A stretch of 64,000 nt of DNA from an uncultured Clostridia bacterium (lineage in GTDB: Bacteria > Bacillota > Clostridia > UBA1381). Below the pieces are notes generated by a model that searched no databases, was not told the DNA's origin, and saw only the letters and a program-made list of their open reading frames with translations. The stretch is from assembly GCA_947631085.1 (NCBI GenBank), contig CANRJY010000001.1:62001-126000 (forward strand), written 5' to 3'. Both the position numbers and the translations under genes were made by a program. Shown here one piece after another: positions 7,790 through 18,135 of this stretch (position 1 is the first letter of the stretch; the number at the start of each line of letters is the position of its first letter).

Positions 7790-9222
7790 TATATACGCGC
7801 CTCCTTCCTGTCAAAATCGCGCTCGAAGCGGTCACATACGGCAATTATCGTCTGTTCGTCAAACGCGCGTCCCGTAAGGCTCATACCAATCGGCATACCG
7901 TTTTCGCCGTACCCGCAGGTGGTCGAGATTGCCGGAAGCCCCGCGATATTTACCGTTACCGTGCAGATGTCGGCGAGATACATTTTAACCGGATCATGCT
8001 CCTGCTCGCCGATTTTATAAGCCGTAGTCGGCGCGGTGGGAGTTAAAATAACGTTGCATTTTTCAAAAATATCAGCGTATTCCTTGCGTATCTGCGTGCG
8101 TATGCGCGTCGCGTTTTTGTAGTACGCGTCGTAGTAGCCGGAGCAGAGAGCGTAGTTTCCGAGCATTATGCGGCGCTTGACCTCGTCTCCGAAGCCCTCG
8201 CGGCGCGACGCTTTTATGAGGTCGTTGAAATCCTCGCCCAAACCCGAACGGTATCCGTACTTAATACCGTCAAACCGCGACAGATTGCTCGCCGCCTCCG
8301 CCGATGAAATAAGATAGTACGCCGAAACCGCGTATTCCAGGCTCGGGAGCGAGCATTCAACAAGCTCGCATCCCAAAGCCTTATAATAATCAGCCGCCTT
8401 TAAAACGGCTGTTTTTACCTCGTCCGTAACGCCGTCGAAAAATTCCTTCGGTATTCCGATTTTTAATTTTGAAATGTCCGTACCGGCAAGCCGAGTATAA
8501 TCGCCCTTAGATTTCGCGCTTGAGGTAGCGTCGTTGAAATCGCGCCCGTAAATGCCGTTCAGCATATAGCCCGTATCTGCCGCCGAGTTTGCGAGAACGC
8601 CAATTTGGTCGAGCGACGACGCGAACGCGATAAGTCCCCATCTCGAAACAGCGCCGTATGTCGGCTTTAACCCCGTAACGCCGCAGAACGACGCGGGCTG
8701 TCTTACCGAGCCGCCCGTGTCCGAGCCGAGAGCCGCCGCGCAAAGTCCCGCCGCGACGCTTGCCGCCGCTCCGCCCGACGAGCCGCCCGTAACGCGCGAC
8801 GTGTCGTACGGATTTTTAACTCCGCCGAAATACGAGGTCTGCGACGAGCCACCCATCGCAAACTCGTCCATGTTCGTCTTGCCGAGCATCACGATTTTTT
8901 CCTTATTTAATTTCTCCATAACGGTCGCGTCGTAAATGGGAACGAAGTCCGCGAGCATTTTCGACGCGCAGGTGGTTTTAACGCCGTTTGTGCAGATGTT
9001 GTCCTTGACGGAGATGGGCAGCCCCGTAAACGCGCCCGCGTTTCCCGAGTCGATCATCTCCTGCGCCGCCTTCGCCTGTTCGATAGCGGCGTCCTCACAG
9101 ACGGTGATATAGCTGTTTAATTCCTTATCCTTTTCCTTTATCTTATCCAAATAGCTTTGCGTAAGCTCGACCGCGCTTATTTCCTTTTTGTCAAGCTTTT
9201 CGCGCATTGTCACTAAATCCAT
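7789..9222 (-). CDS. gatA: Asp-tRNA(Asn)/Glu-tRNA(Gln) amidotransferase subunit A
   Basis: 477 residues from the ATG at 9222, which follows GGAGG by 8 bases; TTG/GTG codons three residues upstream overlap the ribosome site. GatA is the glutaminase that releases ammonia from glutamine for transfer to the tRNA-bound acid. The Ser-cisSer-Lys amidase triad is intact: Lys73 (SVKDNICTNG), Ser148 (GGSSGGAAA) and Ser172 (GSDTGGSVR). It lies 13 bases downstream of gatC and overlaps gatB by one base, as part of the four-gene aminoacyl-tRNA operon. Confidence 0.97.
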   Translation of the reverse strand: MDLVTMREKLDKKEISAVELTQSYLDKIKEKDKELNSYITVCEDAAIEQAKAAQEMIDSGNAGAFTGLPISVKDNICTNGVKTTCASKMLADFVPIYDATVMEKLNKEKIVMLGKTNMDEFAMGGSSQTSYFGGVKNPYDTSRVTGGSSGGAAASVAAGLCAAALGSDTGGSVRQPASFCGVTGLKPTYGAVSRWGLIAFASSLDQIGVLANSAADTGYMLNGIYGRDFNDATSSAKSKGDYTRLAGTDISKLKIGIPKEFFDGVTDEVKTAVLKAADYYKALGCELVECSLPSLEYAVSAYYLISSAEAASNLSRFDGIKYGYRSGLGEDFNDLIKASRREGFGDEVKRRIMLGNYALCSGYYDAYYKNATRIRTQIRKEYADIFEKCNVILTPTAPTTAYKIGEQEHDPVKMYLADICTVTVNIAGLPAISTTCGYGENGMPIGMSLTGRAFDEQTIIAVCDRFERDFDRKEARI

Positions 9223-9235
9223 ATCCAACACCTCC

Positions 9236-9514
9236 TCAGACTACCTTCGGAACTACAAACGTCGCGCCGCGCTTTATATCCGCGTTTTCGAGAATTTTCT
9301 CCGTTGGATAGGACTCGCCGTGCTCATCCCTGCGCAAATCCTTATAGTCGACCGCGTCGAGTGCGTACGGCTTTTTCGACGTATCAAATCCGCATACCTT
9401 ATCCATAACCGCGATAATATTCGTCATATCATTTGTCATCTTGTCAAGCTCCGCGTCGGTAAATTCGAGCTTGGAAAGCTCGGCTAAGTGCCTGGTAAGC
9501 TCCGTATTAAACAT
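9236..9514 (-). CDS. gatC: Asp-tRNA(Asn)/Glu-tRNA(Gln) amidotransferase subunit C
   Basis: 92 residues, first gene of the operon. GatC is a small helical and extended linker that wraps around GatA and stabilises GatAB. The helical N-terminus (LTRHLAELSKLEFTDAEL) and the C-terminal LRRDEHGES / ADIKRGATFVVPKVV stretch are typical. TTGGAGA precedes the ATG. The leader is only about 85 bases and I see no T-box features. Confidence 0.93.
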   Translation of the reverse strand: MFNTELTRHLAELSKLEFTDAELDKMTNDMTNIIAVMDKVCGFDTSKKPYALDAVDYKDLRRDEHGESYPTEKILENADIKRGATFVVPKVV

Positions 9515-9607
9515 AATTCAGTCTCCAATCTCAAAAAAATAAGACGCGTTTACCGGAAACGACCGACGGTCAATTCCGAAAACAACGTCCTTGCTGTATC
9601 TTTATAT

Positions 9608-9636
9608 AATATACCACACTTTTAAAAAGTTTGCAA
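9608..9636 (-). promoter_or_regulatory. Promoter of gatCAB-aspS
   Basis: On the minus strand TTGCAA (9631-9636), a 17-base spacer and TATATT (9608-9613). One of several promoters here with the same TTGCAA -35 box. Confidence 0.65.
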
Positions 9637-9852
9637 TAGGTAAATTTAATTTTTTGCTAAATTGTGAAATATTCATAAAAGTTTAGCTGTTTAGCTGTTT
9701 CCGATATGTAATTGTGGTTATATTCACAGCCGTTTCACACTATTTTCATCGGCGTTTTCAATAAAATTGTATAATTTTTTTACAATATATTATATAAAAA
9801 TTATGATTTTACTAAAAATTTAAAAATTTTTTAATAAAAAACAACAAAACAC

Positions 9853-9881
9853 TTGCAAAATCCTTATGTTTGTGGTAAAAT
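9853..9881 (+). promoter_or_regulatory. Promoter of rpmB
   Basis: TTGCAA (9853-9858), 17-base spacer, TAAAAT (9876-9881). The leader to the ribosome site GGAGG is about 25 bases. Confidence 0.65.
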
Positions 9882-9925
9882 TACTTCTGATGTTTTGATA
9901 TATTTCTGTTAGGAGGTGTATAGAA

Positions 9926-10114
9926 ATGGCAAAATGCGATATTTGCGGAAAGGGCGTTACCTTCGGTATAAAGGTCAGCCACTCGCACAGAAGAGCGAAC
10001 AGAGCGTGGAAACCTAACGTAAGAAAGGTTAGAGCTGTTGTTAACGGCGGTGTTAAGTCGATGAATGTATGCACACGCTGTCTGCGTTCGGGAAAGGTTC
10101 AGCGCGCGGTTTAA
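9926..10114 (+). CDS. rpmB: 50S ribosomal protein L28
   Basis: 62 residues starting MAKCDICGKGVTFGIKVSHS, with a CDIC...C-T-R-C cysteine set (Cys at about 4, 7, 52 and 55) that would bind zinc; this C+ form is common in Clostridia. It is a component of the large ribosomal subunit. TTAGGAGGTG precedes the ATG. Monocistronic, with its own promoter and terminator. Confidence 0.97.
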   Translation: MAKCDICGKGVTFGIKVSHSHRRANRAWKPNVRKVRAVVNGGVKSMNVCTRCLRSGKVQRAV

Positions 10115-10132
10115 ATTCATAAGAGATTATGG

Positions 10133-10160
10133 CAGCTTGCAAACGCAAGCTGTTTTTTCT
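10133..10160 (+). terminator. Terminator of rpmB
   Basis: Stem CAGCTTGC / GCAAGCTG with an AAAC loop, followed directly by TTTTTTCTT. Confidence 0.92.
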
Positions 10161-10231
10161 TGGCAATAAACCTCCGTTACGATATTTCTGCCCGATGAAG
10201 CAAATAATTTTGTATTTTTTTACAAATTTAT

Positions 10232-10260
10232 TTGATTTTTGAAATTTTATCTGTTATAAT
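10232..10260 (+). promoter_or_regulatory. Promoter of murA1-MBL-rlmH
   Basis: TTGATT (10232-10237), 17-base spacer, TATAAT (10255-10260), about 63 bases before the murA1 ATG. Confidence 0.75.
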
Positions 10261-10323
10261 AGAATAGTATGGATAGTAATGTCATACATCGTTTTACGAA
10301 AAAAGTATAAAAGGGGTGTATCT

Positions 10324-11604
10324 ATGGAGAAGCTCTTGATCAAAGGGGGAAAAAGGCTTACCGGCGAGGTTACGATAAGCGGCGCCAAAAATGCCGCAGT
10401 CGCGATTTTACCCGCCTGTATCCTTGTCAAAGATAAATGCCACATCGAGAACTTACCTGACATCAAAGACGTTAAGCTTTTTCTGCGCATACTTGAAGAT
10501 TTAAATGCGAAAATAACATATATCGATAAAAACACCGTTGAGATAGACTGTACAAATGTAAATTCATGCAATCCGCTCCGCGACCTCACTCGCCGGATGC
10601 GCGGTTCAAGCTATCTTATGGGCGCACTTTTGGGACGGTTTCATAAATTTTCCGTTGATCCGCCGGGAGGCTGCGACTTCGGAACACGTCCGATCGACCA
10701 GCATATAAAGAGTTTTGAAGCTCTCGGCGCCGAGATCGACATGTCAAGGGGCATGATAACCGCAAAAGCGGACGAGCTGAATGGCTCAAGTATTTTCTTT
10801 GACGTCGTAACTGTTGGCGCAACTGTAAACGCGATGCTTGCCGCGGTTCTCGCAAACGGTCTTACCGTAATAGAAAACGCGGCAAAAGAACCGCATGTTG
10901 TGGATTTGGCAAACTTTTTGAATAACATGGGCGCGAATGTCCGCGGCGCAGGTACGGACACGATAAAAATAAAAGGCGTCAAGGAGCTACACGGCGGCAC
11001 TTACGCCATTATCCCCGATCAAATCGAAGCGGGTACCTTTATGATTGCCGCCGCAGCAACAAGAGGCGACGTTACCCTCAAAAACGTTATTCCGCGCCAT
11101 CTTGAAATCATAAGCGCGAAGCTTGAGGAAGCCGGAGTTAAGGTTGAGGAGGGCGACGACAGCGTACGCGTATATGTCGAGGAAGGCACCGTGTTCAAGC
11201 GCGTAAACTTTATAGCGCGTCCGTATCCCGGATTTCCAACAGATATGCAGCCGCAGCTTGTGACGTTCCTCACGACCATAAAAGGGACAAGCACCGCCCG
11301 CGAAAGCGTTTGGGACAACCGTTTCCGCTATGTCCACGAATTAAAGCGCATGGGCGCTAATATACGCGTTGAAGGTCAGCTTGCGATTATTGACGGCGTT
11401 GAAAAGCTGTTCGGTGCAAGCGTAAAAGCGACCGACCTGCGCGCCGGCGCGGCTATGATTATAGCCGGACTTATGGCGGAAGGAACAACAGAAATCACCA
11501 ATATTTACCACATTGACAGAGGCTACGAAAATTTTGAGGATAAATTTGCGGCTTTGGGCGGCGATATAGAGCGCGTTCAGGTGATTGACGGGGAGTATGA
11601 TTAA
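10324..11604 (+). CDS. murA: UDP-N-acetylglucosamine 1-carboxyvinyltransferase (first copy)
   Basis: 426 residues. Transfers enolpyruvate from PEP to UDP-GlcNAc, the first committed step of peptidoglycan synthesis, in the cytoplasm. The catalytic Cys117 sits in [15 protein letters not shown]; the N-terminal [18 protein letters not shown] loop is typical. Cys rather than Asp at this position predicts fosfomycin sensitivity. The ATG at 10324 follows AAAGGGG; an upstream in-frame start at 10279 lacks a ribosome site. A second murA lies at 22815. This copy is in an operon with a YycJ-type hydrolase and rlmH rather than with cell-wall genes. Confidence 0.93.
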   Translation: MEKLLIKGGKRLTGEVTISGAKNAAVAILPACILVKDKCHIENLPDIKDVKLFLRILEDLNAKITYIDKNTVEIDCTNVNSCNPLRDLTRRMRGSSYLMGALLGRFHKFSVDPPGGCDFGTRPIDQHIKSFEALGAEIDMSRGMITAKADELNGSSIFFDVVTVGATVNAMLAAVLANGLTVIENAAKEPHVVDLANFLNNMGANVRGAGTDTIKIKGVKELHGGTYAIIPDQIEAGTFMIAAAATRGDVTLKNVIPRHLEIISAKLEEAGVKVEEGDDSVRVYVEEGTVFKRVNFIARPYPGFPTDMQPQLVTFLTTIKGTSTARESVWDNRFRYVHELKRMGANIRVEGQLAIIDGVEKLFGASVKATDLRAGAAMIIAGLMAEGTTEITNIYHIDRGYENFEDKFAALGGDIERVQVIDGEYD

Positions 11605-11609
11605 TCTGT

Positions 11610-12389
11610 ATGGTTACGTTTATTTCACTTATAAGCGGCTCGTCAGGCAACGCGACTTATATATCTGACGGCAAAACAAATCTGCTCATTGACTGCGGCA
11701 TGTCGGGAAAGGCGCTCAAAAACGCGCTCGCGCGGATTGACGTTCAACCCGAAAATATCAGCGCGCTGCTGATAACGCACGAGCATATTGACCACACGAA
11801 GGGCGCGGGGGTCGTATCTAGGCGGTACAATATACCCATCTACGCCACAGCCGGCACTCACGCCGCTATGGACGTCGGCGATATTGACGACGCAAACATA
11901 AGAATAATCGCCCCGAAGCTTGAATTTGAAATCGGCTCCATAGCTGTAACACCGTTTTCAATACCGCACGACGCGGCGGAACCTGTCGGCTACAGTTTCA
12001 TAGCGGGCGGCGAAAAGCTTTCGATAGCCACCGATATGGGGCATCTGCGCGACGGTATTCGCGAGGAGCTCTCGGGGAGCAAATATGTGCTGCTTGAATC
12101 GAACCATGATATCGATATGCTGCGTTACGGGAACTATCCGTATCCGCTAAAGCAGCGTATTCTAAGCGACGTGGGACACCTTTCAAACGAGCTTGCCGCA
12201 AAATTTGCGCTGCAGCTTATAAACGACGGCGCAGAGCACATAATGCTCGGTCATCTGAGCAAGGAAAACAATACGCCGGAGGTAGCTATGCTCGAAACCT
12301 ATAATGCTCTCACCGACGCGGGTGTTGACGTCGGCAGAGATGTAATTTTAAAGGTGGCGGACAGATACAATCATACGAGGTTAATATGA
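11610..12389 (+). CDS. Metallo-beta-lactamase fold hydrolase, YycJ/WalJ family
   Basis: 259 residues. The metal-binding motif THEHIDHTKG is near residue 53, preceded by LIDCGMSGK; later His residues (IPHDAAEPVG, LGHLSKENN) complete a two-metal site. The ending, with AMLETYNALTDAGV, and overall order match the YycJ/WalJ (VicX) family. These are predicted DNA/RNA exonuclease-like MBL proteins linked in Bacillus to coordinating cell division and wall synthesis. It is 5 bases after murA1 and overlaps rlmH by 4 bases. In many Firmicutes rlmH also follows yycJ, supporting the family call. The substrate is unknown. Confidence 0.87.
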   Translation: MVTFISLISGSSGNATYISDGKTNLLIDCGMSGKALKNALARIDVQPENISALLITHEHIDHTKGAGVVSRRYNIPIYATAGTHAAMDVGDIDDANIRIIAPKLEFEIGSIAVTPFSIPHDAAEPVGYSFIAGGEKLSIATDMGHLRDGIREELSGSKYVLLESNHDIDMLRYGNYPYPLKQRILSDVGHLSNELAAKFALQLINDGAEHIMLGHLSKENNTPEVAMLETYNALTDAGVDVGRDVILKVADRYNHTRLI

Positions 12390-12859
12390 ACATAAATATA
12401 ATATGCGTAGGAAAAATAAAAGAGAAATTTTTCACAGCCGCGATCGACGAATATGCAAAACGTCTGTCGCGGTTTGTTAAATTTAATATAATTGAAATAC
12501 CGGACGAAAAAATACCGGATAACGCTTCCTTCAAAGAGGAGGAACGGATAAAAGAAAAAGAAGGCAAAGCGATTTTGGCAAAAATCAGGGATTCATACGT
12601 CATATCACTCTGCATTGAAGGACAGGAGATGCCGTCTGAGGCGTTGGCTGCCAAAATAGAGGATATATCAATGCGCGCAAACGCAATAACCTTTATAATA
12701 GGCGGCTCGCTCGGTCTTTCGGACGAGGTTAAAGCCCGATCCGATTTACGGCTCAGCTTCGGCAGGATAACACTCCCCCATCAGCTTATGCGCGTGGTGC
12801 TTTCGGAGCAAATTTACCGCGCATTCAAAATTATTCACAATGAAACATATCATAAATAA
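12386..12859 (+). CDS. rlmH: 23S rRNA (pseudouridine-1915-N3)-methyltransferase RlmH
   Basis: 157 residues, full length. A SPOUT-fold SAM-dependent methyltransferase acting on the pseudouridine of helix 69 in assembled ribosomes. Signatures seen are the start MNINIICVGKIKEKFF, the SAM-knot FIIGGSLGLSDEV and the C-terminal LPHQLMRVVLSEQIYRAFKI. Start overlaps the upstream stop by 4 bases. A long stem terminator follows. Confidence 0.97.
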   Translation: MNINIICVGKIKEKFFTAAIDEYAKRLSRFVKFNIIEIPDEKIPDNASFKEEERIKEKEGKAILAKIRDSYVISLCIEGQEMPSEALAAKIEDISMRANAITFIIGGSLGLSDEVKARSDLRLSFGRITLPHQLMRVVLSEQIYRAFKIIHNETYHK

Positions 12860-12875
12860 ACCGACAAATATACCA

Positions 12876-12916
12876 AACAGCCCCAATTTGCGCAGACAGC
12901 GCAAATTGGGGCTGTT
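12876..12916. terminator. Convergent bidirectional terminator between rlmH and guaB
   Basis: A perfect 18-bp stem, AACAGCCCCAATTTGCGC and its complement, with a 5-base loop (AGACA). The flanking T tracts are short (TTCAAT on plus, TTTGGTATATTTG on minus), but the stem is unusually stable. Confidence 0.8.
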
Positions 12917-12935
12917 CAATATACGAATTTTCAAT

Positions 12936-14483
<1,548 letters not shown>

Positions 14484-14501
14484 TTATCAATAAAATAATG
14501 T

Positions 14502-15467
14502 TTATTTAAGATGTTCAATATATTCCGTCAAAACCCTCTCCAATACAGCAAAATCACTGATGGAGAAAACCTCCGCCTTCAGCTTTGACGATGCCGGAAG
14601 TCCCTTTATATACCATGCTATATGCTTGCGCGCCTCCTTTATGCCTCGGTTTTCGCCCTTTTCCTCCACGAGCAGCCTGACGTGGGCGAGTGCTTGTTCC
14701 ACGCGTTCGCGCGGCGTTGGAGCATATGAGATTTGACCGGTTTCAAGAAGCTCCGTGATTTGGCGGAAAATAAACGGATTTCCCTGTGCTCCGCGCGCTA
14801 TCATAATCGCGTCGATACCGGTTTTATCGAGCATATCCGCCGCGTCCCGAGCCGTCCATAAATCGCCGCTGCCTATTACGGGGATCTTTACTGCGTTTTT
14901 GACCTCGCGGAGTATTCCCCAATCCGCTTTTCCGCCGTAAAACTCCATGCGGGTTCTGCCGTGTACCGCGATTGCCGCCGCGCCGTTCGCTTCGAGTATT
15001 TTCGCAAATTCGACCGCGTTGACGCTGTCCGCATCCCAGCCCTTTCGGAATTTTACGGTTATGGGGACGCTCGACGATTGAACAGCCGCGCGGACTATCT
15101 CTCCCGCGAGCTTCGGATTTTTCATAAGCGCGCTGCCGTCGCCGTTATTAACTATTTTCGGCATCGGACAGCCCATGTTTATATCTATCATTTCCGTGCC
15201 TGTTTCGAGCGCCCGAGGAATGATTTCCGCGATAATATCGGGCTCCGAGCCGAATATCTGTATTGCGCACGGACGCTCGTCGGGGGAGATTTTCATAAGC
15301 TCCGCCGTCTTTTTGTCGTTATAATACAGTCCTTTGGCGCTTATCATTTCCGAATATACAAGCCCCGCGCCGTACGATTTGCATATACGGCGGAATGTCG
15401 TGTCGGTAACGCCCGCCATTGGGGCGAGGAATATATTGTTTTTAAGCTCCAAATTTCCGATTTTCAT
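14502..15467 (-). CDS. dusB: tRNA-dihydrouridine synthase (DusB family)
   Basis: 321 residues. An FMN enzyme that reduces uridines in the tRNA D-arm. The N-terminus KNNIFLAPMAGVTDTTFRR, the active-site Cys in INMGCPMPKIV near residue 100, the FMN-phosphate motif GSGDLWTARDA and the C-terminal helical tRNA-binding domain are all present. GGAGAACAGCTT precedes the ATG. It is monocistronic with a near-consensus promoter. Confidence 0.95.
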   Translation of the reverse strand: MKIGNLELKNNIFLAPMAGVTDTTFRRICKSYGAGLVYSEMISAKGLYYNDKKTAELMKISPDERPCAIQIFGSEPDIIAEIIPRALETGTEMIDINMGCPMPKIVNNGDGSALMKNPKLAGEIVRAAVQSSSVPITVKFRKGWDADSVNAVEFAKILEANGAAAIAVHGRTRMEFYGGKADWGILREVKNAVKIPVIGSGDLWTARDAADMLDKTGIDAIMIARGAQGNPFIFRQITELLETGQISYAPTPRERVEQALAHVRLLVEEKGENRGIKEARKHIAWYIKGLPASSKLKAEVFSISDFAVLERVLTEYIEHLK

Positions 15468-15496
15468 AAGCTGTTCTCCGATTTTTTATTTATATA

Positions 15497-15525
15497 ATTT
15501 TACATTTTATTCCCGCCGATGTCAA
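15497..15525 (-). promoter_or_regulatory. Promoter of dusB
   Basis: Minus strand TTGACA (15520-15525), 17-base spacer, TAAAAT (15497-15502). Confidence 0.8.
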
Positions 15526-15547
15526 TAGAGTATTGATTATTTACATC

Positions 15548-15574
15548 AAAAAAGCCGGCGTGACCGGCTTTTTT
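15548..15574 (-). terminator. Terminator of pnp
   Basis: AAAAAAGCCGG-CGTGA-CCGGCTTTTTT lies just after the pnp stop; a GC stem flanked by A and T runs, so it can act on either strand. Confidence 0.87.
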
Positions 15575-15577
15575 GTA

Positions 15578-17683
15578 TTATTTATTTTCGTTCTCCTGCT
15601 GCGCTTTGACCGCGTCCTTATGCGAAAGGCTTATTTTGCCCGTTTTTTGGTCAATATCCATAACCTTTACAAGCAGTCTGTCTCCGACGTTACAAACGTC
15701 CTCTACCTTCGCTACTCTGTGATCGGCGAGCTTCGAGATGTGGCAAAGACCGTCCTTGCCCGGCAATATCTCAACAAACGCTCCAAACGGCTGGATCGTT
15801 CTTACAAGACCGTCGTAAATTTCGCCCACCTCCGGCTCCTTTACTATAGCCTCGATAGCCGCTCTTGCCGCGTTTCCGGATTCCTGATCGGTTGCGAAGA
15901 TGTAAATCGTTCCGTCCTCCTCGATGTCGATCTTCGCGCCCGTGTCGGCTACGATACCCTGTATAACCTTGCCGCCCTGGCCGATTACTTCTCTTATCTT
16001 GTCAACGTCGATATGCATAACGTCAACCTTCGGAGCGTACGGCGACAGCTCGGCGCGCGGAGCGGAAATTGTCTTTAAGAGAATTTCGTCGATGATATAA
16101 TATCTCGCGTCACGCGTCTTTCTGAGCGCTTCCCATATTACCTCGTAAGGAAGTCCGTCATTTTTTATGTCAACCTGTATTGAGGTGATACCCTTCTTCG
16201 TTCCGGCTACCTTGAAGTCCATTTCGCCATAAAAGTCCTCAAGTCCCTGGATATCGACCATAGTAGTGAACTCGCCGTTTTCTTTGGTTATAAGACCGCA
16301 CGAAATACCCGCGACCGGAGCTTTGATCGGCACGCCCGCAGCCATAAGCGCAAGCGTCGAGCCGCACACGCTGCCCTGCGACGTCGAACCGTTTGATGAA
16401 AGCACCTCCGATACGACTCTTATCGCGTACGGGAACTCCTCCTCCGACGGAAGAACAGGCACAAGCGAACGCTCCGCGAGCGCTCCGTGACCGATTTCAC
16501 GTCTGCCCGGTCCGCGCGACGGTCTTGTCTCGCCTACCGAATATGACGGGAAGTTGTAATGATGCATATATCTCTTTTCTTCTTCCATATCTATGCCGTC
16601 AAGACGCTGATGCTCCGAAAGCGGCGCGAGTGTCGCTACGGACAATACCTGTGTCTGACCTCTCGTGAACATACCCGAGCCGTGAACTCTCGCAAGCAGA
16701 TCAACCTCAGCCGAAAGAGGTCTGATTTCATTAAGCTGTCTGCCGTCCACGCGTCTGCCCTCCAAAAGCCAGTTGCGCACGATTTCCTTCTGCATTTTAT
16801 AGAGAACCTCGCCGAACTGGTCTATCGTTTCGGGGAAACGCTCCTCCAACTCCGGCATGATTCTGTCCGTAATTTCGCCTATTCTCTCGTCGCGTACATT
16901 CTTGTCGTCGGTGTCGAGCGCGTGCTTTAAATCCTCGTACGCAAGCTCCTTGACCGCGTCGTATAAGTCATGATCGATGTCGTGCGACTCGTACTCAAAC
17001 TTTTCCTTGCCTATTTCAGCCTGTATGCCGCTTATGAAGTCGCACAAATCCTGAATAATGCTGTGCGCATACTTGATGCCCTCGAGCATTACTTCTTCCT
17101 TAACCTCGTTCGCGCCCGCCTCGATCATAACTACCTTCTGCTTCGTTCCCGCTACGGTAACGAGCATTTGGCTCTTTTCTCGCTGCTCGACGTTCGGATT
17201 TATAACGTACTCGCCGTCAACAAGTCCCAGCCATACGCCGCCTATCGGACCGTTCCACGGAATATCCGATATCGAAAGCGCTATCGACGTTCCGATCAAC
17301 GCCGCAACCTCGGGAGGATTGTCCTGATCGACAGAAAGCACCGTCGCCACAACCGTCACGTCGTTTCTCAAATCCGACGGGAACAGCGGGCGGATAGGTC
17401 TGTCAATTACGCGGCTTGTCAATATAGCCTTTTCCGAGGGCTTACCCTCTCTTTTTACATAGCCGCCCGGGATTTTGCCTACCGAGTACAGCTTTTCCTC
17501 ATAGTCGACCGACAGCGGGAAGAAGTCGATTCCCTCTCTCGGCGTTCTCGAAGCCGTTACGTTTACCATTACGGCTGTGTCGCCGTAGCGCACGAGGCAG
17601 TTTCCGTTCGCGAGCTGCGCCATTTTGCCCGTCTCGATAATAAGCGGTCTGCCCGCCAATGTTGTTTCGAATGTTTTAAACAT
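15578..17683 (-). CDS. pnp: Polyribonucleotide nucleotidyltransferase (PNPase)
   Basis: 701 residues. A trimeric phosphorolytic 3'-5' exoribonuclease of mRNA decay. Two RNase PH domains (FETTLAGRPLIIETGKMAQL and the second core FTRGQTQVLSVATLAP ... GEMDFKVAGTKKGITS), then KH (VDKIREVIGQGGKVIQGI) and S1 (VGEIYDGLVRTIQPFGAFVE) domains. I use the ATG at 17683, preceded by AAAAGGAGATAAGCAA; a longer reading frame to 17815 has no ribosome site. It follows rpsO, the classic rpsO-pnp pair, with several hairpins in between. Confidence 0.97.
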   Translation of the reverse strand: MFKTFETTLAGRPLIIETGKMAQLANGNCLVRYGDTAVMVNVTASRTPREGIDFFPLSVDYEEKLYSVGKIPGGYVKREGKPSEKAILTSRVIDRPIRPLFPSDLRNDVTVVATVLSVDQDNPPEVAALIGTSIALSISDIPWNGPIGGVWLGLVDGEYVINPNVEQREKSQMLVTVAGTKQKVVMIEAGANEVKEEVMLEGIKYAHSIIQDLCDFISGIQAEIGKEKFEYESHDIDHDLYDAVKELAYEDLKHALDTDDKNVRDERIGEITDRIMPELEERFPETIDQFGEVLYKMQKEIVRNWLLEGRRVDGRQLNEIRPLSAEVDLLARVHGSGMFTRGQTQVLSVATLAPLSEHQRLDGIDMEEEKRYMHHYNFPSYSVGETRPSRGPGRREIGHGALAERSLVPVLPSEEEFPYAIRVVSEVLSSNGSTSQGSVCGSTLALMAAGVPIKAPVAGISCGLITKENGEFTTMVDIQGLEDFYGEMDFKVAGTKKGITSIQVDIKNDGLPYEVIWEALRKTRDARYYIIDEILLKTISAPRAELSPYAPKVDVMHIDVDKIREVIGQGGKVIQGIVADTGAKIDIEEDGTIYIFATDQESGNAARAAIEAIVKEPEVGEIYDGLVRTIQPFGAFVEILPGKDGLCHISKLADHRVAKVEDVCNVGDRLLVKVMDIDQKTGKISLSHKDAVKAQQENENK

Positions 17684-17850
17684 TTGCTTATCTCCTTTTC
17701 TTTTATTTTTTCGGGAGATATGCTTTAGCATATAAATACAAAACGGGAAAATTCCCGTCCTCTGTTTATGTGCTAAAAAATCATATCCCCCATGTTTAAT
17801 TATATAACAAGGCAAACCGGCAAAAACCGGTTTGCCCGATATAACAAAAA
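17684..17850 (-). promoter_or_regulatory. rpsO-pnp intergenic region with three hairpins
   Basis: Read on the minus strand: GGCAAACCGG / CCGGTTTGCC (17811-17836), ACGGGAA / TTCCCGT (17743-17758) followed by TTTTGTATTTAT, and ATATGC-TTTA-GCATAT (17718-17733) just before the pnp ribosome site. A TATAAT-like box also lies between the first two. The first stem is probably an rpsO terminator or attenuator; the others may be RNA-processing or regulatory structures for pnp. Confidence 0.55.
17811..17836 (-). terminator. Stem-loop after rpsO, probable terminator or attenuator
   Basis: 10-bp perfect stem GGCAAACCGG / CCGGTTTGCC with a 6-base loop, 14 bases after the rpsO stop. The following TTGTTATATAATT is only moderately T-rich, so read-through into pnp is likely. 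Confidence 0.65.
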
Positions 17851-18126
17851 TTACTTTCTTAAGCCTAACTTAGCTACGAGCGCACGATATCTTTCGATAT
17901 CCTGATCTCTCAGGTAGTTCATAAGACCGCGTCTCTTACCTACCATCATCAGCAGACCTCTTCTTGAGTGGTGGTCCTTCTTGTGAGTGTTAAGATGCTC
18001 GTTGTTGAGATGGTTGATTCTCTCCGTCAAAAGCGCGATCTGAACCTCGGGAGAACCCGTGTCGCCCTCATGTGTAGCGTATTCAGCGATTATCTGCTGC
18101 TTACGTTCCTTTGTCATGATTTTCAC
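17851..18126 (-). CDS. rpsO: 30S ribosomal protein S15
   Basis: 91 residues: [10 protein letters not shown] region then [40 protein letters not shown] and a C-terminal [10 protein letters not shown]. Binds 16S rRNA helices 20-22 early in small-subunit assembly. The extra leading MKI before MTKERKQ leaves the start ambiguous: ATG at 18126 (after TAGGAGGTGAAAATC the spacing is long) or ATG at 18117. The structured leader upstream suggests S15 autoregulation. Confidence 0.96.
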   Translation of the reverse strand: MKIMTKERKQQIIAEYATHEGDTGSPEVQIALLTERINHLNNEHLNTHKKDHHSRRGLLMMVGKRRGLMNYLRDQDIERYRALVAKLGLRK

Positions 18127-18135
18127 CTCCTATGA

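Larger units (their letters stand above)
9515..9925. other. Divergent intergenic region between gatC and rpmB
   Basis: A very AT-rich 411-base gap carrying two divergent promoters (9608-9636 minus for gatC, 9853-9881 plus for rpmB). Between them, about 9640-9850, are only long A and T tracts (possible UP-elements). I find no T-box, tRNA or other conserved RNA and no coding sequence. Confidence 0.6.

Noticed and set aside
9515-9620. T-box riboswitch upstream of gatCAB-aspS
   Set aside because: The leader is only about 85 bases and lacks the T-box sequence, specifier stem and antiterminator.
16970-17728. 252-residue open frame opposite pnp
   Set aside because: Composition (Arg/Tyr-rich) and exact antisense register show it is a shadow of pnp.
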